Positions 19,101 through 28,531 of a stretch of 64,000 nt of DNA are shown piece by piece. The position numbers and the translations under genes are program-made. A model generated the notes under the pieces. It was given only the letters and a program-made list of their open reading frames with translations. It did no database searches and had not been told where the DNA came from. The stretch is from positions 20,352 to 84,351 of the forward strand of contig CAMLDR010000001.1 of the NCBI GenBank assembly GCA_946478775.1, given 5' to 3'. The DNA is from an uncultured Flavobacteriales bacterium. Lineage in GTDB: Bacteria > Bacteroidota > Bacteroidia > Flavobacteriales > Crocinitomicaceae. Numbering within the stretch: the stretch's first letter is position 1; each line of letters starts with the position of its first letter.

Positions 19101-21524
19101 TTATCGGACGATAGTAATGTTCCCGAAACAAAAGCCTTTGTATTTTTCATCGTTGCAATCAAAATCATCTGACTTAATGGAGTAGAAATAAACCCCTTCG
19201 TTCAAATCATTTCCATTTTTACTCCTTCCGTCAAAAATGCTGGAATTATTGTCCATAGTGTAAACGATATTTCCCCATCTGTTTACGATCGTAACTTCAT
19301 ATTGGAAGCATTCTGTCAACAAAGCGGGCATTTCCAGTTGATCATTTACATTGTCTCCGTTGGGAGTAATAATATTCGGCATTACTAACTCATCGATGTT
19401 AATTCCTTCTGCAATTTCAATGGTACCGGCTGAATCATAGGAACATCCGTAATTATCAGTAACAGTAAGTATTAAAGAGTAAGCACCCGGAGTTGTGAAA
19501 GTCTGGTAATAGGAAGTGCCGGTGCCTGTGTAAATGCTCCCGATATTCCAGCTGTAAGTGTAGTTGGGATTCTGGATCGTTGAAACGAATGTGGCTTCCT
19601 GAAAACAATTTGTTTCATATACGTAGCTTGGTGAAAGCGGACTTGTAACCGCATAGTTCGCATCCAGTTGACTGGAGCATCCGAATTGGTCCGTATAGGC
19701 ATAAGAAACGGTGTATATTCCCGGATTGACCCCATTGACGTTGATCCCGTTACCCGTTACATTATCGCCCGTAAAAACACCTCCTGATGGAGCAGGACTT
19801 ACAGCGTGGAATCCTGTTTCATAGCAATAAGCAGTACTCAATGGTATTTGCAGATCCGGTAACCCGTGTACAAGGATCGTTCCGGTTGCATTGGTCAGAC
19901 AACCGTTTGCATCCGTTAATGCGTAGGAAATAGCATGACTTCCAACACCTTCATTCGCCGGAATAAATTGATTGGAAGAAGCGATTCCGTCAATTTGGAA
20001 ACTTCCGCCAGCGGGATTCGCCAGCATGGTCACCGTATCGGCGTCGATACACAAATCAGAAGGTATCGTTAATGTAGCCGGAGTTGCATTGACTACCTGT
20101 ACGTTTAAAGTAGTGGAATTGGAACATCCGTTTGTATCCTGGTAAGTATAAGTTAAAGTAAAGGTACCAACTCCTGCCTGTGCAGGAATGAATTGGTTAT
20201 TCACCACACCACTCCCCGTGAGTTGTCCGCCCGCAGGTGTCAAAATTAATCCCGCAGGAGTATTTGAAACACAATAGGGAGATTGATTGTTTGTAATGGA
20301 AACAACTGGCAGTGGATTTACAAGGATGGCATCATTCGCTGAATTACTGCAGCCAAACTGATCTTCAAAGAAGTAAGTGACCGTATGATTACCAACTCCC
20401 GCAGTACTTGGAGCAAAGTTCCCTGAACTTACACCCGTTCCACTTAATGTTCCGGTCTGACCCGCAGTTGCTACAGGACTTACTGTTATTACAACCGGAT
20501 TTGCATTTACACAAATCTCTGCCGGTAAATCAACGGATACAGTGGGAATGAAATCGGTAACAGTGACCTGAAAAATTTCTGTGGCACCTGTATTATCGGT
20601 AACTGTGACATTATATGTTCCGGCGCATAAGTTAACAGCTGTTTGTGTGGTTTGAACTTGAGAATCATCCCATGCATAGGTATAAGGAGGCGTACCGCCA
20701 CTAACGTTTACTGTTCCTGTTCCGGTGCATGATGAGGATCCTGCAAGAATGCATGTACCATTACAAGTTGCATAAGTTGGTGCGGCTTGCGTATCCCATG
20801 CTCCTCCGTCAGGGAATCTTCTCACGGAACTTCCCAGGATGAGTGAAGCAGGCGTATTCAGGTAGTTCTTCCGATTGGCAGGAATGTCATTATAACTGGG
20901 AAGGGAGGCAACGTTTGTGCAGCCCGGTAAACTTGGAATACAAGGTGTACCGGCAGTGTTCGCGGCACTTATCCAGGAAACAGCGTCCTGAGGAACTCCA
21001 CTTGCATCGTAAAAGGCAAACCAACCTCCGGCATTGGGGAACCATAAACGGGTTCCTGCAACGCAAACCCCCGGATCAGAAACATTGTAAGGGACCACTA
21101 CTTCCACCACATTTCCGCCATTTTGTACCAGAAGATTGGATGGAACGGGTGGAACATTCATTCCACGGATCATACAAAAACCGGAGGGAGGAACGATTGT
21201 TCCGGCAGGAATGACAAAACCTCCGTTTCCTTCGGGAGTGTCATTTCCCAGATAATAACAGGAAATATCAATGGACTCGCAAAGATTGGGATTGTAAAGT
21301 TCAATCCATTCACCTCTTCCGGTAGAGACGCCACCATCTCCCGAAATGGAACCGTCGTTAACGGAAGGACTGATCATGAGTTCATTGATCATAATCGTGG
21401 GACCGGAATAGTTGCAATCGGTTCCGTTGCAATTGGTATTCTGCTGCGAACTGGTTGTAGCAGAAAGTTGACACAAAGCAGAAAACCCGATCAGAAAGAT
21501 GGATATAGTAGTAACTAACTTCAT
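19101..21524 (-). CDS. Lamin-tail/SprB-repeat surface protein with T9SS type B C-terminus
   Basis: 807 residues; signal peptide ending FSALCQ. Residues ~42-185 form a lamin tail domain (IMINELMISPS, GRGEWIELYNP, FVIPAGTIVPPSGF). A SprB-like repeat follows at ~265-320 (GTPPYTYAWDD, LCAGTYNVTVTDNTG), then five PKD-like modules with GVG(N/T/S)HTVTY-type and YTDQFGCS motifs. The last ~95 residues are the gliding-motility-type sorting domain (VMPNIITPNGDNVNDQ, VNRWGNIVY, FDGRSKNGNDL). Known family role: T9SS export to the surface. Likely an adhesin or matrix protein; target unknown. Monocistronic. Confidence 0.9.
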   Translation of the reverse strand: MKLVTTISIFLIGFSALCQLSATTSSQQNTNCNGTDCNYSGPTIMINELMISPSVNDGSISGDGGVSTGRGEWIELYNPNLCESIDISCYYLGNDTPEGNGGFVIPAGTIVPPSGFCMIRGMNVPPVPSNLLVQNGGNVVEVVVPYNVSDPGVCVAGTRLWFPNAGGWFAFYDASGVPQDAVSWISAANTAGTPCIPSLPGCTNVASLPSYNDIPANRKNYLNTPASLILGSSVRRFPDGGAWDTQAAPTYATCNGTCILAGSSSCTGTGTVNVSGGTPPYTYAWDDSQVQTTQTAVNLCAGTYNVTVTDNTGATEIFQVTVTDFIPTVSVDLPAEICVNANPVVITVSPVATAGQTGTLSGTGVSSGNFAPSTAGVGNHTVTYFFEDQFGCSNSANDAILVNPLPVVSITNNQSPYCVSNTPAGLILTPAGGQLTGSGVVNNQFIPAQAGVGTFTLTYTYQDTNGCSNSTTLNVQVVNATPATLTIPSDLCIDADTVTMLANPAGGSFQIDGIASSNQFIPANEGVGSHAISYALTDANGCLTNATGTILVHGLPDLQIPLSTAYCYETGFHAVSPAPSGGVFTGDNVTGNGINVNGVNPGIYTVSYAYTDQFGCSSQLDANYAVTSPLSPSYVYETNCFQEATFVSTIQNPNYTYSWNIGSIYTGTGTSYYQTFTTPGAYSLILTVTDNYGCSYDSAGTIEIAEGINIDELVMPNIITPNGDNVNDQLEMPALLTECFQYEVTIVNRWGNIVYTMDNNSSIFDGRSKNGNDLNEGVYFYSIKSDDFDCNDEKYKGFCFGNITIVR

Positions 21525-21655
21525 AAAAGTTATTATTAGTAGTACATAGTTTAAATTCTAATGGTCAGACTTTAGAATCTAACAATTAGTTGCGTGGCGA
21601 AAGTAACTTATTTATTCCGAATTGGATTTCAACCGGTTATAAATTAATCAAATAA

Positions 21656-21685
21656 AAAACCCGGTGTTAATTAACACCGGGTTTT
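21656..21685 (-). terminator. Perfect palindromic terminator of odhAB
   Basis: Two 15-nt arms (AAAACCCGGTGTTAA and complement) meet at 21670/21671, 19 bases past the odhB stop. The A and T flanks give a bidirectional terminator. Confidence 0.85.
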
Positions 21686-21704
21686 ACTATTATTTTGTGG
21701 AATT

Positions 21705-22994
21705 TTATAATCCCAGAAGTACTGCATAAGGATCTTTTCCTCCGAATATAATTCGCTCCGGATTTTCGATCATTTCTTTTACTTTCACCAGGAATCCAAC
21801 AGATTCTTTCCCGTCGATAATGCGGTGATCGTATGATAATGCCAGATACATCATTGGACGAATCTCTACTTTCCCATCAATTGCTACCGGGCGCTCAATG
21901 ATATTGTGCATTCCCAGGATAGCTGATTGAGGCGGGTTAATAATGGGTGTTGACATCATGGAACCGAAAACCCCACCGTTGGTGATTGTAAACGTTCCGC
22001 CTGTCATATCTTCCGGTGTGATTTTTCCGTCACGTGCTTTTACAGCCAGACGTTTGATCTCTTTTTCGATCTCAGCCAAACTCATTTGTTCTGCATTCCG
22101 AACAACCGGAACCATCAACCCTTTTGGTGATGAAACAGCAATACCGATATCAGCATAGTTGTGGAAAATCATTTCATTTCCATCAATTTGAGCATTCACT
22201 GAAGGAAATAAGTTCAAAGCCTCTGTTACTGCTTTTGTGAAGAAGGACATAAATCCAAGATTCACATCGTGGAATTTAGCAAACTGGTCTTTGTATTTTG
22301 TACGCAAGTCCATGATTGGTTTCATATCCACTTCATTGAACGTAGTCAACATAGCTGTTTCGTTCTTAACAGATACCAAACGTTCTGCGATCTTACGACG
22401 AAGCATAGACATTTTCTCGCGGTTTTGGTCGCGGGTTCCTCCCCATCCCTGGGTAGCGTCAGCCGGAATCCCTGCAGCCATTGCCGAAACAACGTCTTCT
22501 TTTGTGATGCGTCCATCTTTTCCTGTTCCGTTGATCTTTGCTCCCGAAACACCATTTTCAGCCATTATTTTTGCAGCGGCAGGAGATGGAGTTCCTTTTG
22601 CATAACTATCGTTTACAGGTCCCGGATTGGGAGCCGGAGTACTTTTTTCAGCAGGTGCCGCAGTTGTCTGGGCAGGTGCAGCTTCAGCAGCTTTCACTTC
22701 TGCTTTCGGAGCTTCTTCTGCAACTGGAGCAGCGGATCCTGCAGGTCTTTCAGCGGAAGTATCGATCAGACAAACAACTTGTCCAACTTTTACTACATCA
22801 CCTTCTGCGGCTTTTAAAGTAATAATACCCGCCTGTTCTGCAGGTAATTCCAATGTTGCTTTGTCAGAATCAACTTCTGCAATAGCCTGGTCTTTTTCTA
22901 CATAGTCACCGTCCGAAACCAGCCAGGTTGCAATTTCCACTTCAGAAATTGATTCTCCCGGACTTGGTACTTTCATTTCAAGGATTGTTGACAT
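21705..22994 (-). CDS. odhB: Dihydrolipoyllysine-residue succinyltransferase, E2 of 2-oxoglutarate dehydrogenase
   Basis: 429 residues. Lipoyl domain at residues 1-75 with Lys45 in [10 protein letters not shown] as the lipoylation site. An Ala/Pro-rich linker (~80-120) leads to the peripheral subunit-binding domain ([20 protein letters not shown]). The catalytic acyltransferase core ends YDHRIIDG with catalytic His390. E2 passes the succinyl group to CoA. It lies 30 bases after odhA in the same direction. Lipoyl dehydrogenase (E3) is not in the window. The succinyl-transferring type is inferred from the odhA neighbour and overall match. Confidence 0.96.
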   Translation of the reverse strand: MSTILEMKVPSPGESISEVEIATWLVSDGDYVEKDQAIAEVDSDKATLELPAEQAGIITLKAAEGDVVKVGQVVCLIDTSAERPAGSAAPVAEEAPKAEVKAAEAAPAQTTAAPAEKSTPAPNPGPVNDSYAKGTPSPAAAKIMAENGVSGAKINGTGKDGRITKEDVVSAMAAGIPADATQGWGGTRDQNREKMSMLRRKIAERLVSVKNETAMLTTFNEVDMKPIMDLRTKYKDQFAKFHDVNLGFMSFFTKAVTEALNLFPSVNAQIDGNEMIFHNYADIGIAVSSPKGLMVPVVRNAEQMSLAEIEKEIKRLAVKARDGKITPEDMTGGTFTITNGGVFGSMMSTPIINPPQSAILGMHNIIERPVAIDGKVEIRPMMYLALSYDHRIIDGKESVGFLVKVKEMIENPERIIFGGKDPYAVLLGL

Positions 22995-23024
22995 AATTGA
23001 ATGGGTTTTAGTTTTGTAATAATC

Positions 23025-25748
23025 TTATTTAGCTGCTACAGATGCAAATTGAAATACATCTGCGAACAATTGTTTCAAACGGCGTTCGTGTAATTTTTTA
23101 GAACCTTCAGCTGCAGCAGCAGATGCCGGTCGTGTCACACCAATAAACGGAATGTGTCGAAGGTTCATTGCGATATATGCCCATGCTCCCATATTTGCAG
23201 GTTCTTCCTGAGCCCACATGATGTTTTTGGCATTGTATTTTGCGATGATCGCATCGATTTGTTTTTGAGGCAATGGATAGAGTTGCTCTACGCGAACGAA
23301 AGCCATGTTATCAACTCCCATTTCCGTTGCTTTTTCCTTCATTTCATAATAGAATTTACCGGAACAGAAAACCAGCGTATCTACCTGACCCACTTTTGCA
23401 TTCGGATCATCCATTACTTCCTGGAAATTTCCACTTGCCATTTCTTCTAAGGTAGAAGTAGCTGCCGGTAAACGCAGGATCATTTTCGGAGAGAAAACAA
23501 CCAAAGGTTTACGGAAAGGACGAACCAACTGTCGGCGAAGCAAGTGGAAGTGGTTTGCCGGTGTGGAAGTATTTACTATCTGGATATTGTCATCAGCACA
23601 TTGCTGCAACCAACGTTCCAAACGACCACTGGAATGTTCTGCACCCTGTCCTTCATACCCATGAGGAAGAAGCATTACCAAACCACTTTGAGTAGACCAT
23701 TTGTCCTCACCAGCAGTGATAAACTGGTCGATCATGATTTGAGCACCATTGAAGAAATCTCCGAATTGTGCTTCCCAGATCGTTAATCCTTTCGGAGTAG
23801 CCAGGGAATAACCATAATCAAAACCAAGGACTGCATATTCGGATAACAGGGAATTGTAAATAGTAAACAAAGCCTGTTTGTCAGAAAGCATATTCAATGT
23901 CTCGATCTCTTCTTCATTGTCTTCGGTTTTAACGACAGCATGACGGTGAGAGAATGTTCCGCGTTCTACGTCCTGACCGGAAATACGAACAGGAATCCCT
24001 TCAACTAAAAGAGTTGCATACGCTAACATTTCAGCTGTTCCCCAATCCAGGTTATTGTTTTCAATTGCCGCTAAACGGTCGTCGAAGATCTTTTGGATCT
24101 TGCGGAAGTACTTTTTACCTTCCGGTAAAGTTGCCAGTTTACGGCCCAACTCCACTAATTTGTCTTTTTGAACTCCAGTCTCGGGACTCGAATCAAAATC
24201 GGAAGATTTACTGTGACGGAATCCTTCCCAGGTTTTGCTCAGGAAATCCCAAGCAATTGCTTTCTCATTCTTACGAGCTGCTTCGAACTCGCTTTCCAGG
24301 TAATGGTTGTATTCGTCTTCAATGCTTTTAGCATCTGCCTCAGACAATGAACCTTCTGCAGTTAACTGCTTCTGGTAAATCAACTTCGGATTCGGGTGCT
24401 TTGCAATGATGTCGTACAAATTTGGCTGCGTGAATTTAGGCTCATCTCCTTCATTGTGCCCGTATTTACGGTAGCACAATAAATCGATGAATACATCGCG
24501 GTGGAATTTCTGACGGTATTCCATGGCGATTTCAATCGTTTGGATTACAGCCTCAATATCGTCTCCATTTACATGGAAAACCGGAGTTAATGTTGTTTTT
24601 GCAACGTCTGTACAATAAGTAGATGAACGTGCATCGTGAAAGTTCGTTGTAAAACCAACCTGGTTATTGACAACAAGGTGAATGGTTCCGCCGGCTCTGT
24701 AACCGTCAAGTAAAGCCATTTGAATGACTTCGTAAACGATTCCTTGTCCTGCAACAGCTGCATCTCCGTGGATCATTACCGGACACACTTTGTTCTCATC
24801 TTTGAATTGAGCATCCAGTTTTGCACGTGCAATTCCCTGAACAACCGGGTCGACTGCCTCCAGGTGAGAGGGGTTAGGAGCAAGTGTTAATCCTACTTCT
24901 TTTCCTGCCCGGGTGGTAGTTGAGCTGGTATATCCCTGGTGGTATTTTACGTCTCCGTCAAATGCACCGTCAGCATCAAATTCTTTTCCTTCAAATTCGG
25001 AGAAGATATCCTGCGGGCGTTTTTGGAAGATATTTGTCAATGTGTTCAAACGTCCGCGGTGAGCCATACCCATTACGAAGTACTCAACGCCCAAACCGGA
25101 ACCTTTCTCAATCAAAGCATCCAAAGCAGGAATTAAGGCTTCACCACCTTCTATGGAGAAACGTTTCTGGCCCACGAATTTTTTACCTAAAAAGGCTTCA
25201 AAATTGGAAGTCTGAACGAGTTTTTTATAAATGTGTTTTTTACGTTCGATATCAAATTTCGGACGATTTTTAACTTCAATGCTGTTTCTGAACCATTCCA
25301 AACGTTCCGGTTCACGCATATACATGTATTCAATCCCGATGGATTGGCAATAACATTGCTCCAAATCCTGGATGATGTCACGTAATGTCGCTGCCCCAAT
25401 CCCAATTTGTTCTCCGGCTTGAAAAACGGTGTCCAGATCCGAGGCATCCAAACCGAAATTTTCGATGGCCAATGTGGGTTCGTACTTTCTGCGTTCGCGG
25501 ACAGGGTTGGTCTTTGTAAATAAATGACCACGTGTTCTGTATCCGTGGATCAAATTAATTACTTTAAATTCTTTCTGAAAATTTTCAGGAATATCGCCGC
25601 CGTCTTCATAGTTCATGCGGGCAAAATCAAATCCTTCGAAGAATTTTTGCCAGCTGATATCTACGCTTTCAGGGTCTTTTATATACGATTGATATAAATG
25701 ATCTATCGCATTTACATCTGCATTTCCGACGTACGTCACTTTATCCAT
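23025..25748 (-). CDS. odhA: 2-oxoglutarate dehydrogenase E1 component
   Basis: 907 residues, the usual length. The N-terminal 2-oxogl_dehyd_N helix is seen as LYQSYIKDPESVDISWQKFF. The body has MGMAHRGRLN, the thiamine-diphosphate region GDAAVAGQGIVYE...NNQVGFTT, the transketolase-like pyrimidine domain (GQDVERGTFSHRHAV, LLPHGYEGQGAEHSS), and the C-terminal domain (WAQEEPANMGAWAYI). It decarboxylates 2-oxoglutarate in the TCA cycle. First gene of the odhAB unit. Confidence 0.97.
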   Translation of the reverse strand: MDKVTYVGNADVNAIDHLYQSYIKDPESVDISWQKFFEGFDFARMNYEDGGDIPENFQKEFKVINLIHGYRTRGHLFTKTNPVRERRKYEPTLAIENFGLDASDLDTVFQAGEQIGIGAATLRDIIQDLEQCYCQSIGIEYMYMREPERLEWFRNSIEVKNRPKFDIERKKHIYKKLVQTSNFEAFLGKKFVGQKRFSIEGGEALIPALDALIEKGSGLGVEYFVMGMAHRGRLNTLTNIFQKRPQDIFSEFEGKEFDADGAFDGDVKYHQGYTSSTTTRAGKEVGLTLAPNPSHLEAVDPVVQGIARAKLDAQFKDENKVCPVMIHGDAAVAGQGIVYEVIQMALLDGYRAGGTIHLVVNNQVGFTTNFHDARSSTYCTDVAKTTLTPVFHVNGDDIEAVIQTIEIAMEYRQKFHRDVFIDLLCYRKYGHNEGDEPKFTQPNLYDIIAKHPNPKLIYQKQLTAEGSLSEADAKSIEDEYNHYLESEFEAARKNEKAIAWDFLSKTWEGFRHSKSSDFDSSPETGVQKDKLVELGRKLATLPEGKKYFRKIQKIFDDRLAAIENNNLDWGTAEMLAYATLLVEGIPVRISGQDVERGTFSHRHAVVKTEDNEEEIETLNMLSDKQALFTIYNSLLSEYAVLGFDYGYSLATPKGLTIWEAQFGDFFNGAQIMIDQFITAGEDKWSTQSGLVMLLPHGYEGQGAEHSSGRLERWLQQCADDNIQIVNTSTPANHFHLLRRQLVRPFRKPLVVFSPKMILRLPAATSTLEEMASGNFQEVMDDPNAKVGQVDTLVFCSGKFYYEMKEKATEMGVDNMAFVRVEQLYPLPQKQIDAIIAKYNAKNIMWAQEEPANMGAWAYIAMNLRHIPFIGVTRPASAAAAEGSKKLHERRLKQLFADVFQFASVAAK

Positions 25749-25965
25749 ATTGGTGCACTATAATGGTGGGTAAAGTTAAAACTTTTAGTCCACGCGCGAA
25801 TCGAAAATCACGATAAAAAAATGCAAAATTGATATATATTGTTTGAGGGCTGAAGATATTGATCAATGAACGATGGAATAATTAGCGAGATGGGTTTTGT
25901 TTTCAGCTTTATAATTGATCATTGCGCCGTTTATAATTGCTATAAATAAACCAAAAAGAGCGCTT

Positions 25966-26310
25966 TTACTTAAACTGGATCTGGTAAAAAACCTTCATTA
26001 GTTCACGGTGCAGTATAGCATTCGAAAGATAGAACAGTCGATTTTCGTTTTCAAGGGTTTGTTTAAGGATCAATTCGGGAATATCGATGAGATAGAGCAG
26101 GTGCTGCAGTTCATTTTCAGTTAATTTTTGAAGAGCTGCACGGATTTCTTCGTTCCAGTCTGCCGGATCTGTGCTACTTAGCTGAAACTCACCAGCACCC
26201 GAGCGTTGAAAATCCTTCTGTATCTGAGCCTGTAGTTTTTCGAGCAGTTTGCGCCGACTCAGCCGCAATTGCAGTTTTTGAACGAGGGCATTTAAATCTT
26301 TTTCTTCCAT
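25966..26310 (-). CDS. Small helical protein of unknown function
   Basis: 114 residues, charged and predicted largely alpha-helical: KKLQLRLSRRKLLEKL-like start, then ENELQHLLYLIDIPELILKQ and a C-terminal FYLSNAILHRELMKVFYQI. No signal peptide, membrane segment or family seen. Divergent from the HAD phosphatase gene with 36 bases between the starts. The codon pattern and open length support it being real, but no function can be given. Confidence 0.6.
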   Translation of the reverse strand: MEEKDLNALVQKLQLRLSRRKLLEKLQAQIQKDFQRSGAGEFQLSSTDPADWNEEIRAALQKLTENELQHLLYLIDIPELILKQTLENENRLFYLSNAILHRELMKVFYQIQFK

Positions 26311-26334
26311 CTTCAGTCATTCAAGTGAACTTAC

Positions 26335-26342
26335 TACTTTTG
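26335..26342 (+). promoter_or_regulatory. -7 element TACTTTTG of the HAD phosphatase gene
   Basis: It matches TAnnTTTG and ends four bases before the ATG at 26347, the same spacing as at mnmE and ywbE, implying a leaderless or near-leaderless mRNA. No good -33 TTG is visible. Confidence 0.4.
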
Positions 26343-26346
26343 CATT

Positions 26347-26976
26347 ATGATTAATAACTCAAAAGAAGCAATCATTTTTGATTTGGGGGGTGTTTTATTG
26401 AATCTGGACTATGATTTAACAGAAAAAGCCTTCATTTCTTTGGGAATGGCCAATTTTGGTGAGTCCTATTCTCAATTGCAGCAAACACATTTATTTGACC
26501 GCTATGAGATCGGAGAGATTTCCTCTTTTCATTTCGTAAACCGTTTACTCGATTTATTGCCTCCCGGAACAACGGCTAACCAGGTGGTTCATGCCTGGGA
26601 CGCGATGATTTTGGATTTCCCGGTAGAACGTTTGCAGTTTTTGCAAGAACTTTCTAAGAAATACCGCCTTTTTTTGTTAAGTAATACCAATGACCTGCAC
26701 ATTGATGCCGTAAGAAGAGCTTTGGAAAAAGTAGTGGGCCACCGGAATCTGGAACAGTATTTTGAAAAGACGTATTTCTCTTCAGCGATCGGGATGCGAA
26801 AACCGAATACGGAAATCTTTGAATTCGTTTGTTCGGAGAATAACCTGGATCCTGCAAAGACGATCTTTATCGATGATAGCCCGCAGCACATTGAAGGCGC
26901 TAAATCGTTCGGAATCGAAGCTTTTTTATTAGGGAAGAATCAGGAAGTGTTTGAATTACCTTTTTTCCTGACATAA
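26347..26976 (+). CDS. HAD-superfamily phosphatase (subfamily IA, YihX-like)
   Basis: 209 residues. Motif I is IIFDLGGVL, with nucleophile Asp but Gly at the usual second Asp, as is normal for YihX-like members. Motif II is LLLSNTND, motif III the Lys in GMRKPNTEIF, and motif IV FIDDSPQHIEGA. A helical cap lies between motifs I and II. It should dephosphorylate a small metabolite; E. coli YihX acts on glucose-1-phosphate, but the substrate here is unknown. Its last 21 bases overlap the convergent mce gene. Confidence 0.9.
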   Translation: MINNSKEAIIFDLGGVLLNLDYDLTEKAFISLGMANFGESYSQLQQTHLFDRYEIGEISSFHFVNRLLDLLPPGTTANQVVHAWDAMILDFPVERLQFLQELSKKYRLFLLSNTNDLHIDAVRRALEKVVGHRNLEQYFEKTYFSSAIGMRKPNTEIFEFVCSENNLDPAKTIFIDDSPQHIEGAKSFGIEAFLLGKNQEVFELPFFLT

Positions 26977-27357
26977 TTCCACCAAAACCCCATTCGAAGA
27001 TTTCGGGTGAAGGAATGCTACCAATTTATTATCGGCCCCATTTTTCGGTTGTTCGTTCAATAATTGAAATCCTTTCGAAGCCAATTCTTTCATGGATGTT
27101 TCAATGTTGGTTACATCGAAAGCAATGTGATGAATTCCTTCACCTTTCTTTTCGATGAATTTGGCAATCGGACTGCTTTCATTACTTGCTTCAAGTAGTT
27201 CTATTTTTGATTCTCCAACCTGAAAGAATGCTGTTTTTACTCCTTCGCTTTCTACGGCTTCTGTTTTATAACATTCGGTCCCAAGAAGTTCGGTGTATGT
27301 AAGAATTGCCTCCTCGAGATTTTTTACTGCAATTCCGATGTGTTCAATTTTATTCAT
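26956..27357 (-). CDS. mce: Methylmalonyl-CoA epimerase
   Basis: 133 residues, a two-repeat VOC/glyoxalase fold. HIGIAVKNLEEAI, ESEGVKTAFF, GEGIHHIAFDV and the C-terminal GVLVELCQ supply the metal ligands His, His and Glu expected for the family. It interconverts the R and S forms of methylmalonyl-CoA in propionyl-CoA/succinyl-CoA metabolism. The mutase genes are not nearby. Its 3' end overlaps the HAD gene tail to tail. Confidence 0.93.
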   Translation of the reverse strand: MNKIEHIGIAVKNLEEAILTYTELLGTECYKTEAVESEGVKTAFFQVGESKIELLEASNESSPIAKFIEKKGEGIHHIAFDVTNIETSMKELASKGFQLLNEQPKNGADNKLVAFLHPKSSNGVLVELCQEKR

Positions 27358-27376
27358 TTGACGAATTTAATAAATG

Positions 27377-27402
27377 TAGGGACGCGATGCGTCGCGTCCC
27401 TA
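27377..27402. repeat. Dispersed palindromic repeat, family 1
   Basis: Arms TAGGGACGCGA and TCGCGTCCCTA around TGCG, placed 20 bases upstream of mce. Near-identical to 41058-41085 and related to the palindromes at 1245 and 57113. Confidence 0.8.
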
Positions 27403-27422
27403 GCAGATTTTATTTAAAACAA

Positions 27423-27447
27423 AAACCCCGACAATGAATGTCGGGGT
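27423..27447 (-). terminator. Hairpin terminator of the 27470-28276 gene
   Basis: A perfect 10-bp stem AACCCCGACA / TGTCGGGGTT with a 5-base loop and A/T flanks, 22 bases past the stop on the minus strand. Confidence 0.85.
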
Positions 27448-27469
27448 TCAATATGATTTTCCAAGGATT

Positions 27470-28276
27470 TTACCCTTTAAAGAATTTCTCTGTTTTGTTG
27501 TCGAAGTTGATGTAGTAAGCTCCTTTCAATAAGTTAGAACATGGAACTGACGATCCGATTCCCTTCTTGACAATGTTTCCGTAAGCGTCGTAGATCTCGT
27601 ACTTCGTTTCGATTGGTTTCCCGGATGCGGTGAAATTAATTTGATCTTTCACCTTGACAGGATTTTTAATGACAATCGGAACAGAAGAATTGAATTTCAC
27701 GTCTTTGGAGTTTCTCTTCGCGCCTGAATGGTCGATTTGAACTACACGAACGGTGTTCTCACCCGAATGTGGTGCAACTAAAAATTCATATGCGTTAGTG
27801 CCCGGAGTTCCTTTTCCCTGAACTTCACCGATCTTTACCCATTTGTTCCAGCGGTATTGTTCAATAATGAAAGGGAGTTTTCCTTGTTCGTTGGTTGTCT
27901 TCCAGGTGAGCATTCCGCTGTTCTGAATTTGAATGTCAACCGTATTGAAGGTACTTCTTGGAAGTAAGACTTCCGGATTTAAAATTTTTGGTTTACATCC
28001 GTCATTATGTTCGATCACAATGAATACAGGTTCGCCGATTTCTATGTTGAAAAGAGAAAAGTCGATTTCAAAAGCCGATATGGCTGTTCCTCCGGGAAGG
28101 ATGTCACCGTTTACAGTGACTTTTGTTGCACAAAATCCAAACCCGTCGCCGTCTTCAGGATTTTGAACATACAGATTTTTACCCTGATAGCTCCCTTCAA
28201 TAGAAAGAACCGCTGAGCTTGAAAAGCTTAGCAGTAACGCGAAAGAGCAAAGTAAGAAAGTTTTTATTTGTTTCAT
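27470..28276 (-). CDS. Secreted protein with degenerate T9SS type A-like tail
   Basis: 268 residues; signal peptide with core TFLLCSFALLLSFSSSAVL. Residues ~23-110 form a beta domain (YQGKNLYVQNPEDGDGFGFC, FVIEHNDGC), residues ~115-190 a fibronectin-like segment (IEQYRWNKWVKIGEVQGKG). The last ~65 residues look like a sorting tail (NPVKVKDQINF, IYDAYGNIVKKG, KGAYYINFD, ending KFFKG), though the YPNP entry is reduced to NPV. Family knowledge points to T9SS secretion; the function is unknown. Its own promoter region (28277-28531) is very A/T-rich and shared divergently with the next gene. Confidence 0.78.
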   Translation of the reverse strand: MKQIKTFLLCSFALLLSFSSSAVLSIEGSYQGKNLYVQNPEDGDGFGFCATKVTVNGDILPGGTAISAFEIDFSLFNIEIGEPVFIVIEHNDGCKPKILNPEVLLPRSTFNTVDIQIQNSGMLTWKTTNEQGKLPFIIEQYRWNKWVKIGEVQGKGTPGTNAYEFLVAPHSGENTVRVVQIDHSGAKRNSKDVKFNSSVPIVIKNPVKVKDQINFTASGKPIETKYEIYDAYGNIVKKGIGSSVPCSNLLKGAYYINFDNKTEKFFKG

Positions 28277-28531
28277 TTTTTATCTAGTAGCTACACTAAA
28301 ATCTGTGGCAAGTATAATAGCTATTTTTTACATTACCAACATTTTAGAGAACGAAATTACATTTTTTTTTCCAATTCAACCACCTAATGACTTAATTTAT
28401 CATAGAATATTGACTGTTCGTCGATTAAATACCTGTTAAACTTAATATTTGGGATGTCTATATTTTGTTTTTTTAAGTTATTTTAGTAAAAGATTTTTTC
28501 TATTCTTGTATTGATAAATGCTTACTCTACT

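Noticed and set aside
22269..22817. A 182-codon frame opposite odhB, rich in Cys, Ser and Arg
   Set aside because: It is the antisense image of the odhB Ala/Pro linker and core; composition bias follows from odhB codons.
21705..25748. Considered whether odhAB might be pyruvate dehydrogenase E1/E2
   Set aside because: The 907-residue single-chain E1 with the 2-oxogl_dehyd_N helix is specific to 2-oxoglutarate dehydrogenase.
26347..26976. HAD protein with Gly in place of the second motif I Asp, considered a dead enzyme
   Set aside because: The DLGGV form is normal for YihX-like HAD phosphatases; the other motifs are intact.
27470..28276. Protein considered as lacking any sorting signal because YPNP is absent
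   Set aside because: The last 65 residues still follow the type A order (NP..., IYDAYGNIV, KGAYYI, KFFKG), so a degenerate tail is more likely.
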